6,276 nucleotides of DNA from Betaproteobacteria bacterium (GTDB lineage: Bacteria > Pseudomonadota > Gammaproteobacteria > Burkholderiales > SG8-39), in the NCBI GenBank assembly GCA_029865405.1, contig JAOUGZ010000169.1, forward strand, positions 1 through 6,276. The letters run 5' to 3'. Below are positions 1 to 5,939 of the stretch, in pieces. The notes under the pieces were generated by a model. The model was not told the origin of the DNA and made no database searches. It saw only the letters and a program-made list of their open reading frames with translations. The position numbers and the translations under genes are program-made. Within the stretch, counting starts at the first letter, position 1. The number at the start of each line of letters is the position of its first letter.

Positions 1-105
1 GTGGTGGTCACGGTCAGTGACAGCTACGCGCTCGCGTACGGCGCAGTCGCGGCGCTGGCAGCGATCGGGGCGGCTGCTTTATCCTCAAAGCGGAGAAACC
101 CATGA
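1..105 (+). CDS. C-terminal end of a membrane protein, possibly an MFS-type transporter (partial)
   Basis: Frame 1 is open from the left edge to a TGA at 103-105, giving 34 residues; the 5' part lies outside the window. The fragment reads as one hydrophobic, Ala/Gly-rich helix (about residues 9-28, YALAYGAVAALAAIGAAAL) followed by a short basic tail (SSKRRNP). That is the usual shape of the last transmembrane helix and cytoplasmic end of an inner-membrane transporter, and MFS proteins often end this way. Codons in this frame end mostly in G or C, which supports coding. Its stop overlaps the next ATG as ATGA, suggesting translational coupling to the following frame and probably to the molybdoenzyme. 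The family cannot be fixed from 34 residues; any polytopic membrane protein is possible. Confidence 0.55.
   Translation: MVVTVSDSYALAYGAVAALAAIGAAALSSKRRNP
92..104 (+). promoter_or_regulatory. Ribosome binding site and ATGA coupled start
   Basis: GGAG at 92-95 lies 6 bases before the ATG at 102-104, a near-ideal Shine-Dalgarno arrangement. The ATG overlaps the TGA (103-105) of the upstream membrane protein. This is a stronger initiation signal than the one before the molybdoenzyme, although the frame it opens is only 51 codons long. Confidence 0.6.
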
Positions 106-257
106 CGGGAGCGCTTGCCGCCCGGACCAGCGCGAACACCGACGCCATCGGCAAAGCCACCGGCGAGCCCGGAGGGCGAGCAGCGCGCCGACTCCTCAGC
201 CGGCGATGGCAACGTCGATCACGCGCCGGTGTTGGCGTAGGATTCCGTCCACGTTGA
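102..257 (+). CDS. Small ORF (51 aa) or frameshifted gene remnant between transporter end and molybdoenzyme
   Basis: The frame starts at ATG 102 behind a good GGAG site and ends at TGA 255-257, which overlaps the likely TTG start (254) of the molybdopterin oxidoreductase. The first half (MTGALAARTSANTDAIGKAT...) has the high-GC third positions of real genes here. The second half becomes Arg-rich (RAARRLLSRRWQRRSR) with A/T-ending codons, typical of a wrong frame. From about 170 onward frame 1 looks more gene-like and ends at TAG 238-240 (...SAGDGNVDHAPVLA). A one-base frame change near the GGAGGG run (about 171-176) would join the two halves into a protein of about 46 residues. It may be a true small leader peptide, a frameshifted small gene, or the fused ends of a deleted gene. 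I recognise no family. Confidence 0.35.
   Translation: MTGALAARTSANTDAIGKATGEPGGRAARRLLSRRWQRRSRAGVGVGFRPR
239..257 (+). promoter_or_regulatory. Weak ribosome binding site and TTGA overlapping start of the molybdoenzyme
   Basis: AGGA at 239-242 precedes TTG 254 by 11 bases. TTG 254-256 overlaps the TGA 255-257 of the 51-codon frame that starts at 102. A weak site, a rare TTG start and overlapping stop/start suggest that translation depends on coupling to upstream ribosomes. The start is inferred from enzyme length and lack of coding character further upstream, not proven. Confidence 0.45.
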
Positions 258-2335
258 ACGCACCCGCCGCGCCGCCCGAAGTCCGCTATTCGGTCTGCCC
301 GCACGACTGCCCGTCGACCTGCGCGCTCGAAGTCGAGCGCATCGACGCGCGCACCATCGGCCGCGTGCGCGGCGCCGGGGACAACAGCTACACCGCCGGC
401 GTGGTGTGCGCCAAGGTCGCGCGCTACGCCGAGCGCGCCAATCACCCGGACCGGCTGCGCCAGCCCCTGCGGCGCACGGGGCCGAAGGGTTCCGCGAGCT
501 TCGAGCCGGTGTCCTGGGACGACGCGCTCGACATCACCGCCGAAGGGCTGCTCGCCGCCGAGCGCCGCCACGGCCCGGAGGCTGTCTGGCCGTACTACTA
601 CGCCGGCACCATGGGCCTGGTGATGCGCGACGGCATCCACCGCCTGCGCAACGTGAAGCGCTACTCCGGCCAGTACAGCACGATCTGCGTGACGCCGGCC
701 TGGAACGGGTTCATCGCCGGGACGGGCAAACTCGCCGGCGCCGACCCGCGCGAGATGGCGAAGTCCGACTGCGTGGTGATCTGGGGCACGAATCCGGTGC
801 ACACGCAGGTCAACGTCATGACCCACGCGGTGCGCGCAAGGAAGGAACGCGGCGCGAAGATCGTGCACGTCGACGTCTACCGCAACGCGACCAGCGAGGC
901 GGCGGACATGGCGATCATCCTGCGTCCGGGCACCGACGGCGCCTTCGCCTGCGCGGTGATGCACGTACTGTTCCGCGAGGGCATGGCCGACCGCGACTAC
1001 CTCGAACGCTTCACCGACGCGCCGCGCGAACTGGAAGCGCACCTGGTGGCGAAGACGCCGGAGTGGGCCTCCCGCATCACCGGCGTGCCGGTGGCGGAGA
1101 TCGAGGCCTTCGCGCGGCTGGTCGGCCGCACGCCGAAGACCTACTTCCGCCTCGGCTACGGTTTCTCGCGCAACCGCAACGGCGCGGCCAACATGCACGC
1201 CGCGCTGTGCATCGCCGCCGTGACCGGCGCCTGGCGCCACGAGGGCGGCGGCGCGTTCCACAACAACGGCGCGATCTACCACTGGAACAAGACCATGATC
1301 GAGGCGCTGGACGCCCTCGATCCGAAGATCCGCGTGCTCGACCAGTCGCGCATCGGCGCGGTGCTGACCGGCGATGCCGGCGCGCTGAAGGGCGGCCCGC
1401 CCGTGGACGCGCTCTTCATCCAGAACACCAACCCGATGATGGTGGCGCCGGACCTGAACGTGGTGCGTCGCGGCTTCGCGCGACCCGATCTGTTCGTCTG
1501 CGTTCACGAGCAGTTCATGACCGAGACCGCGAAGCTCGCCGATGTCGTGCTGCCGGCCACCATGTTCACCGAGCACGACGACCTGTACCAGGGCGGCGGG
1601 CACCAGCACATCATGCTCGGGCCGAAGGTGGTCGACGCGCCGGAGGGCTGCCGCTCGAACCACGAGGTGATCTGTGCGCTGGCCAGGCGCCTCGGCGCGA
1701 AGCACCCGGGCTTCGACATGAGCGTGCGCGAGCTCATCGACTGGACCCTGGTGAACTCGGGCTGGCGCGGCCTCGCCGAGCTGGAGCGCGAGAAGTGGTT
1801 CGATGTGCAGCCGGAGTTCGAGGCCGCGCACTACCTGAAGGGCTTCGCCTGGCCGGACGGCAAGTTCCGCTTCAAGGCCGACTGGGCGGGGATCAAGCCG
1901 CACGGCTTCGGCCCGGCCGGCGCGCTCCCGGCGCTGCCCGACCACCACGCGGTGATCGAGGAATCGACCGAAGCGATGCCGTTTCGCCTCGCCACCTCGC
2001 CGGCGCGCAACTTCCTCAATTCCAGCTTCACCGAGACTCGGTCGTCGCAAGAGCGCGAGGGCCGGCCGACCGCGCTCGTGCATCCGTCCGACGCGGCGCG
2101 CGCGGGCGTGACCGACGGGGCGCGCGTGCGCCTCGGCAACACGCGCGGCACGGTGATCGTGCATGCCAGGCTGTTCGACGGCCTGCGCGAAGGCGTGATC
2201 GTTGTCGAAGGCATCTGGCCGAACGCGGCCTTCGAGGAAGGCATCGGCATAAACGCGCTGACCGGCGCGGATCCGATCGGACCGGTGGGCGGCGCGGCGT
2301 TCCACGACAACCGCGTCTGGATGAAGCCCGCCTGA
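254..2335 (+). CDS. Molybdopterin-dependent oxidoreductase, 4Fe-4S, DMSO reductase superfamily (BisC/FdhF-like, COG0243 type)
   Basis: This is a two-electron redox enzyme built on a bis-molybdopterin-guanine-dinucleotide cofactor; the substrate is unknown. Numbering from TTG 254 (693 aa), the N-terminus carries the 4Fe-4S site with Cys15, Cys19, Cys23 and Cys52, and Lys54 follows the last Cys as in formate dehydrogenases and periplasmic nitrate reductases. Cofactor-binding segments follow: STICVTPAW, where Cys145 is the probable Mo ligand; WGTNP (177-181); LRPGTDGA; QNTNP (390-394); and DVVLPATMFTEHDD. The C-terminal dinucleotide-binding domain spans about 577-690. There is no Tat signal or hydrophobic leader, so it should be cytoplasmic. 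An upstream extension to GTG 17 overlaps the transporter frame, and one to ATG 206 has no binding site and adds implausible residues. TTG 254 follows AGGA (239-242) and gives the usual length of about 700 aa. No FeS or membrane subunit lies next to it. Family assignment is secure; reaction and partner are not. Confidence 0.93.
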   Translation: MNAPAAPPEVRYSVCPHDCPSTCALEVERIDARTIGRVRGAGDNSYTAGVVCAKVARYAERANHPDRLRQPLRRTGPKGSASFEPVSWDDALDITAEGLLAAERRHGPEAVWPYYYAGTMGLVMRDGIHRLRNVKRYSGQYSTICVTPAWNGFIAGTGKLAGADPREMAKSDCVVIWGTNPVHTQVNVMTHAVRARKERGAKIVHVDVYRNATSEAADMAIILRPGTDGAFACAVMHVLFREGMADRDYLERFTDAPRELEAHLVAKTPEWASRITGVPVAEIEAFARLVGRTPKTYFRLGYGFSRNRNGAANMHAALCIAAVTGAWRHEGGGAFHNNGAIYHWNKTMIEALDALDPKIRVLDQSRIGAVLTGDAGALKGGPPVDALFIQNTNPMMVAPDLNVVRRGFARPDLFVCVHEQFMTETAKLADVVLPATMFTEHDDLYQGGGHQHIMLGPKVVDAPEGCRSNHEVICALARRLGAKHPGFDMSVRELIDWTLVNSGWRGLAELEREKWFDVQPEFEAAHYLKGFAWPDGKFRFKADWAGIKPHGFGPAGALPALPDHHAVIEESTEAMPFRLATSPARNFLNSSFTETRSSQEREGRPTALVHPSDAARAGVTDGARVRLGNTRGTVIVHARLFDGLREGVIVVEGIWPNAAFEEGIGINALTGADPIGPVGGAAFHDNRVWMKPA

Positions 2336-2345
2336 ATCGAGAACT

Positions 2346-2383
2346 CGGAGCACTACCTTGATCGATCCTGCCGCCGGAGCACT
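2346..2383 (+). repeat. 9-bp direct repeat CGGAGCACT (two copies)
   Basis: CGGAGCACT occurs at 2346-2354 and again at 2375-2383, 29 bases apart, with similar flanks (CTCGGAGCACTAC and GCCGGAGCACTGC). It sits just after the molybdoenzyme stop and just before the MAPEG fragment. The first copy also contains the ribosome binding site of the short TTG frame at 2358. It may be a trace of a small duplication or of the event that made the scar here. Nine bases in GC-rich DNA can also recur by chance. Confidence 0.4.
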
Positions 2384-2504
2384 GCCTTTCGCCCCTGGAG
2401 CGCCCGCCGCCCAGAAGGCGGTCATCTCGTTCAGCTTGCCGCTCAGGTGCGCGACGATCACCAGCGCCGCGAGCGGGGCGAATGCCTCCACGGCATTGAG
2501 GTAG
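2358..2504 (+). pseudogene. Aborted 48-codon frame: possible truncated 5' end of a lost downstream gene
   Basis: GGAG at 2347-2350 lies 7 bases before TTG 2358, only 22 bases after the molybdoenzyme stop, as expected for the next gene of an operon. The first 15-18 residues (MIDPAAGALPFAPGAP with TTG read as Met) are plausible protein. From about 2402 the frame runs antisense through the MAPEG remnant and ends at TAG 2502-2504, so the second half has no meaning of its own. The simplest reading is that a gene following the molybdoenzyme was cut off within its first 20 codons when the MAPEG-containing segment was joined here. No family can be named from so few residues, and the whole frame may be noise. 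Confidence 0.3.
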
Positions 2505-2613
2505 ACGCGATCCGCGCGCTTGCCCCGCAAGGGAACGGGCCGCGCGGCGTCGGATCGACGTAGTTCTGCGGCTTCAGCAACCCGTTGGTCATCACTTGGC
2601 AGACGACGCAGGG
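2402..2613 (-). pseudogene. MAPEG-family membrane protein remnant, truncated at both ends and frameshifted
   Basis: MAPEG proteins are small four-helix membrane proteins of about 130 residues, related to microsomal glutathione S-transferase. Read leftward from about 2613, one frame gives VCQVMTNGLLKPQNYVDPTP followed by RGPFP. Near 2530 the sense continues in another frame as LRGKRADRVYLNAVEAF, then APLAALVIVAHLSGKLNEMTAFWA. The RA-x-x-x-x-LNAVE-x-FAP-x-AALV-x-VAH stretch is the conserved MAPEG core with its second helix. One missing base near 2530 (CCG TTC CC/TTG) explains the frame change. About 67 residues remain. The first helix is missing, and so is everything after FWA (about 2408), including the third and fourth helices. 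No start codon or binding site fits. The 333-base gap 2336-2668 holds this remnant, the short frame at 2358 and nothing else I can recognise. A single sequencing error could explain the frameshift but not the missing ends. Confidence 0.65.
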
Positions 2614-2668
2614 GGATCCAGGGCGCCCCGCTGGACGCCGCCGCAGCGCGGGGTTAGTCTGAATTTCG

Positions 2669-3853
2669 ATGTCGGAGCCCTCGTTGCCGAAGCAAGCGCA
2701 GTCGCAGGCGGTGCGCCTGGCGCGCAAAACCCAGTCGCTCGACGTCCTGTACGCGATCGCCACCAGCCTCAGCCAGCCCGGCAGCCTCGACGAGGTTCTG
2801 GCCGGCTTTCTCGACACCTTCATCGAGCTGGTGGACGCACGCGCGGCGAGCGTGCGCCTGGCCACGGGCGACGGCGGCACGCGGCTCATGGCGAGCCGCG
2901 GCCTCGCGGCGGAGGTGGCCGAGCGCGACGCGCTGATGGCCGCCGGCGGCTGCCCGTGCAACCGCGCCGTCGCCGACGGCCGCCTGCACGTGCAGCGCGG
3001 CACCGCGCCGTGCGCGGCGCTCATCGGCCGGCCGATGCTCGAGCGCGATTGCGTGGAGTTCGTGGCGGTCCCGGCGCAGTACCAGGACCGCATCGTCGGC
3101 GTGTACAACCTGTTTCTCGACCGGCCGCTCGCCGCCATGGGCGAGGACATGCCCGAGCTGCTGATCAGCGTCGGGCGCCACCTCGGCCTCGCCATCGAGA
3201 AGGCGCGCCTCGAGAGCGAGGCGCGCCGCGTGGCGATCATGGAGGAGCGCGCCATCATCGGCAACGAGCTGCACGATTCGCTCGCGCAGTCGCTGATCGG
3301 CATGCGCCTGCGCCTGAAGCTCCTGGGCGAGCACCTCGCGCGCAAGGAGTTCAGCGGCGCCCAGTTCGAGGAGCGGCGCCTGCGCCGGGCGATCGAGCAG
3401 GCGAACGAGGACGTGCGCGAGCTGCTCACGAACTACCGGCTGCGCATCGGCGAGGGGGGTCTCGCGCAGACCCTGGCCGCGCTGGTCGAGCGCTTTCGCC
3501 GCGACACCGGCATCGCCGTGTTCTTCCAGAACGAGTGCCCGGTGCTCGACCTCGCGCCGGCCCAGGAGATCCAGGTCTTCTACATCATCCAGGAAGCGCT
3601 CACCAACATCCGCAAGCACAGCGGCGCGCAGAACGTGCGCATCCTGCTCAACAGCCAGGACGACCTGTACACGGTGCTGATCGAGGACGACGGCCTGGGC
3701 ATGGCGGGGGCGGACGACGCGGCGCCCGGCGAGCACGCGGGCCTCGCCATCATGCGCGAGCGCACCGCGCGCCTGCCGGGCCAGATGGTGATCGAGAGCG
3801 AGCCCGGCGAGGGCACGCGCATCGTGCTGATGTTCAACGCGCCGCCGCGCTGA
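2669..3853 (+). CDS. NarX-like cytoplasmic sensor histidine kinase (GAF, HisKA_3, HATPase)
   Basis: This is the sensor of a two-component system: it autophosphorylates on His and passes the phosphate to the regulator encoded next. Of its 394 residues, about 12-35 form a helix like the signalling linker after HAMP in NarX proteins. Residues 38-180 form a GAF-type domain containing Cys95-x-Cys97, Cys115 and Cys128. The HisKA_3 dimerisation helix has the NarX-type box ELHDSLAQSL with His202. The ATPase domain has an N box around QEALTNIRKHSG (Asn313), DDGLGM (340-345), HAGLAIMRERT and GEGT. There is no transmembrane segment, whereas classic NarX has two plus a periplasmic sensor. ATG 2669 is the first possible start because TGA 2660-2662 is in frame just upstream; no clear ribosome binding site is seen. 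The signal may be redox, oxygen or nitrogen oxides through the cysteines (inference). NarX itself is a resemblance, not a proven identity. Confidence 0.9.
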   Translation: MSEPSLPKQAQSQAVRLARKTQSLDVLYAIATSLSQPGSLDEVLAGFLDTFIELVDARAASVRLATGDGGTRLMASRGLAAEVAERDALMAAGGCPCNRAVADGRLHVQRGTAPCAALIGRPMLERDCVEFVAVPAQYQDRIVGVYNLFLDRPLAAMGEDMPELLISVGRHLGLAIEKARLESEARRVAIMEERAIIGNELHDSLAQSLIGMRLRLKLLGEHLARKEFSGAQFEERRLRRAIEQANEDVRELLTNYRLRIGEGGLAQTLAALVERFRRDTGIAVFFQNECPVLDLAPAQEIQVFYIIQEALTNIRKHSGAQNVRILLNSQDDLYTVLIEDDGLGMAGADDAAPGEHAGLAIMRERTARLPGQMVIESEPGEGTRIVLMFNAPPR

Positions 3854-3854
3854 T

Positions 3855-4523
3855 ATGCGCGTCCTGCTGATCGACGACCACGCGCTGGTGCGCAAGGGCA
3901 TCGAGGAGCTGCTGCAGAGCCGCGGCGTGCAGGTGGTGGCCTCGGTCGGCTCGGGCGAGGAAGGCGTGCGCCGCGCGCGCGAGCTGCCCGCCGACCTGAT
4001 CCTGCTCGACGTCAAGATGCCGGGCATGAGCGGCATCGAGACCCTGCGCGCGCTGCGCGCGGCCGGCGTGCGCGCGCCGGTGGTGATGCTCACCATGAGC
4101 CGCGACGATGCCGACCTGGGCGCGGCGCTGCGCGCCGGCGCGCGCGGCTACCTCCTGAAGGACATGGAGCCCGAGGAGCTGGTGCCGGCGCTCGAGGCGG
4201 CGGCGCAGGGGGACAACGTGGTGGCGCAGGAGCTGGTCGGGTCGCTGGCCGGCCTGGTGCGCGGCAGGGACGGCGCAGCGCCGCCGGCGCCGCGCCCGGC
4301 GGCGCCCTTCGCCGAGCTCACGCCGCGCGAGCTGGAGATCCTCGAGTGCATCGCCGACGGCTCGAGCAACAAGATGATCGGCCGCGCGCTGGACATCACC
4401 GACGGCACCGTCAAGCTGCACGTGAAGTCGATCCTGCGCAAGCTCGGCATGCGCTCGCGCGTCGAGGCCGCGGTGGCCGCGGTCGAGCACGGGCTGGGCC
4501 GCAAGCGGCGCGCGGCGGGTTGA
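3855..4523 (+). CDS. NarL-like response regulator (receiver plus LuxR-type HTH)
   Basis: This is a DNA-binding output protein of 222 residues, normal for the NarL/FixJ family. The receiver has the acidic pair Asp7-Asp8, phosphoacceptor Asp52 (LLDVKMPG), Thr80 and Lys102 in GYLLKDMEPEEL, a stretch very close to E. coli NarL. A Pro/Ala-rich linker (about 136-152) leads to the HTH at about 154-214: LTPRELEIL, NKMIGRALDIT, and recognition helix TVKLHVKSIL. Lys187 and Lys191 match the NarL DNA-contact lysines 188 and 192, and Leu188 replaces NarL Val189. ATG 3855 comes one base after the kinase stop (TGATATG) and has no evident ribosome binding site, so translation is probably coupled to the kinase gene. 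Being cognate to the kinase is inferred from adjacency. Targets are unknown, though NarL-type heptamer sites (TACYYMT) are the natural guess. Confidence 0.93.
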   Translation: MRVLLIDDHALVRKGIEELLQSRGVQVVASVGSGEEGVRRARELPADLILLDVKMPGMSGIETLRALRAAGVRAPVVMLTMSRDDADLGAALRAGARGYLLKDMEPEELVPALEAAAQGDNVVAQELVGSLAGLVRGRDGAAPPAPRPAAPFAELTPRELEILECIADGSSNKMIGRALDITDGTVKLHVKSILRKLGMRSRVEAAVAAVEHGLGRKRRAAG

Positions 4524-4549
4524 CATCGATCCAATAGGCGGCGGCACGC

Positions 4550-4565
4550 GGCCCGAGAACGGGCC
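4550..4565. terminator. GC-rich hairpin between convergent genes, candidate bidirectional terminator
   Basis: GGCCCG (4550-4555), loop AGAA (4556-4559) and CGGGCC (4560-4565) form a perfect 6-bp GC stem with a tetraloop. It lies 26 bases after the response regulator stop and 57 bases beyond the aminotransferase stop, where a shared terminator would be expected. No T-run follows on either strand, so intrinsic termination would be weak; in such GC-rich genomes T-less hairpins or Rho are common. The rest of 4524-4622 shows nothing else convincing. Confidence 0.4.
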
Positions 4566-4622
4566 ATGGCTGAGGTTGCCGAGAAGCTCCCTGTCAGCGA
4601 GCGCGCTCACGCCGCGCTCTGA

Positions 4623-5933
4623 TCACGCGCTCGCAGCGCGACGCAGCGCGGCGAAGGCCTCCTCGACCACGCCGAGCGTGTGCTCGATGTCGGCCTCGGA
4701 GTGCGCGATGGAGAGGTAGAACTTCTCGTTCGGATTGACCAGCAGCCCGCGCTTGAGCAGCTCCATCGCCCAGCGCCAGCCCAGGTCCTTGTCGGCGGTG
4801 GTGAGATCCATCCAGTTGCGCAGCGGCCGCCGCCCGGTGAAGCGCACGCCGAACACCGCGTCCTCGCCCGGTGCCTGCACCGCGAAGCCGTGGCGCGCGC
4901 CCGACTCGACGATGCCGGCGCGCAGGCGCTCGCCGAGGCGGTGCAGGTGGTCGTAGACGCCGGGCTGCGCGAGCACGTCGAGCGCCGCGCAGCCCGCCGC
5001 CGCACAAATCGGATTGCCGTTCAGCGTATGCGTCGCCCAGACGACCTGCTCGCGCGGCCGGCTGCGCGCATCGAGCACGGCGAGGACTTCCGCGCGCCCG
5101 ACGATCATCGCCATCGGCAATCCGCCGCTCACCGCCTTGCCGTAGCAGGCGAGGTCGGGCACGACGCCGTAGCGCTCCTGCGCGCCGCCCCAGGCGATGC
5201 GAAAGCCGGTGACGATCTCGTCGAACACCAGCACGATGCCGTGCCGCTGCGTGACCGCGCGCAGCGCCTCGAGAAAGCCCGGCTCGGGCAGCAGCACCCG
5301 CTGCAGGGGCTCGACGATCACCGCGGCAAGCTCGCGGGCGTGCGCCTCGATCAGCGCCACCGCGCGCTCGGCGTCGTTGAAGGGCGCAACCAGCACGGTT
5401 TCGCCCGCCTGGCGCGGCACGCCCACCGAGTCGGGGCGCGCGCGCGGATAGTCCGACGGCGTGCTCGGCACCGTGCCCCAGAGGCCGTAGTCGTGCATGC
5501 CGTGCCAGGCGCCCTCGAACTTGAGTATCTTGTCGCGGCCGGTGTGGGCGCGTGCGATGCGCAGCGCGTAGAAGGTGGCCTCGGTGCCCGACCCGGCGTA
5601 GTGCACCCGCTCGCCGCAGGCAACCGCGTCGATCAGGCGCTGCGCCAGCTCGATCTCGGGCTCGTTGAGAAAGAAGTAGGTCGTGCCCTTGTCCAGGCGC
5701 GCGGCGATCGCCGCGCTGATCGCCGGATGGCCGTGTCCGAGCAGCGCCGGCCCCGAGCCCAGGTGGTAGTCGATGTATTCGCGCCCCGCGACATCCCACA
5801 CGCGGCTGCCCTGGCCGCGCTCGACCACGAGGTTGAGCTCCGCCGGCAGCACGAATAGGCCCAGGCCGCCACCCGCGAGCGTGCGCCCGGCCTGGGCGAG
5901 GAGTTCGGCTTGCCGGCGGGCACGGTCCGACAT
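4623..5933 (-). CDS. Class III PLP-dependent aminotransferase, glutamate-1-semialdehyde aminomutase-like
   Basis: This is a cytosolic pyridoxal-phosphate enzyme that moves an amino group to or within a keto or aldehyde substrate; the substrate is unknown. Its 436 residues match the family length. Visible features are RVWDVAGREYIDY (44-56), GHGHP (66-70), the phosphate-binding GSGTEA (114-119), FEGAWHG (139-145), the cofactor Asp238 in FDEIVTGFR, and Schiff-base Lys266 in YGKAVSGGLP, followed by THTLNGNP. The overall pattern is close to HemL, but the gene sits in an operon with a flavoprotein reductase rather than with tetrapyrrole genes, and the family contains many non-HemL members, so hemL is not assigned. 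ATG 5933-5931 is preceded by GAGGG (5948-5944) at 10 bases, and the site overlaps the end of the upstream reductase gene, whose stop is 6 bases away. It converges on the response regulator gene. Confidence 0.93.
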   Translation of the reverse strand: MSDRARRQAELLAQAGRTLAGGGLGLFVLPAELNLVVERGQGSRVWDVAGREYIDYHLGSGPALLGHGHPAISAAIAARLDKGTTYFFLNEPEIELAQRLIDAVACGERVHYAGSGTEATFYALRIARAHTGRDKILKFEGAWHGMHDYGLWGTVPSTPSDYPRARPDSVGVPRQAGETVLVAPFNDAERAVALIEAHARELAAVIVEPLQRVLLPEPGFLEALRAVTQRHGIVLVFDEIVTGFRIAWGGAQERYGVVPDLACYGKAVSGGLPMAMIVGRAEVLAVLDARSRPREQVVWATHTLNGNPICAAAGCAALDVLAQPGVYDHLHRLGERLRAGIVESGARHGFAVQAPGEDAVFGVRFTGRRPLRNWMDLTTADKDLGWRWAMELLKRGLLVNPNEKFYLSIAHSEADIEHTLGVVEEAFAALRRAASA

Positions 5934-5939
5934 CGCGGC

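Noticed and set aside
17..253. N-terminal extension of the molybdoenzyme to GTG 17 or ATG 206
   Set aside because: The stretch overlaps the transporter frame and the 102 frame, is Arg/Ser-rich without coding-type codon use, and the ATG at 206 has no ribosome binding site. Enzyme homology starts just after TTG 254.
2407..2421. Short hairpin CCGCC / GGCGG at the edge of the MAPEG remnant
   Set aside because: A five-base GC stem inside former coding sequence, likely by chance, with no T-run.
14..2530. Very long - strand open frame (838 codons) antisense to the molybdoenzyme
   Set aside because: It mirrors the codon bias of the well-supported + strand gene, is Arg/His/Ala-rich with no domain, and is a usual by-product of high GC content. 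Only its first 40 or so codons (2402-2530) have meaning, as part of the MAPEG remnant.
2626..2653. Imperfect inverted repeat CCCCGCTG / CAGCGCGGGG upstream of the kinase
   Set aside because: The arms do not pair without a bulge and GC-rich DNA gives many such matches; no role could be supported.
2631..2660. Possible sigma-70 promoter before the kinase (CTGGAC at 2631, TAGTCT at 2655, 18-base spacer)
   Set aside because: Both boxes match the consensus poorly and such matches are expected by chance; no independent support.
2596..3870. Open + strand frame of 424 codons overlapping the kinase in another frame
   Set aside because: It is a low-complexity Arg/Pro/Gly/Ala product without domains; the overlapping kinase frame explains it fully.
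2458..4096. Long - strand open frames antisense to the histidine kinase
   Set aside because: They are Arg/His/Ala-rich shadows of a kinase gene with all catalytic boxes; only the stretch left of about 2613 contributes to the MAPEG fragment.
4566..4622. Tiny + strand frame of 18 codons (MAEVAEKLPVSERAHAAL) just after the hairpin
   Set aside because: It looks protein-like and could be a remnant gene start, but it is too short, shares the regulator frame and begins inside the likely terminator region.
4680..5858. Open + strand frame of 392 codons opposite the aminotransferase
   Set aside because: It is antisense to a gene with clear PLP motifs and has His/Arg/Ala-rich composition with no recognisable domain.
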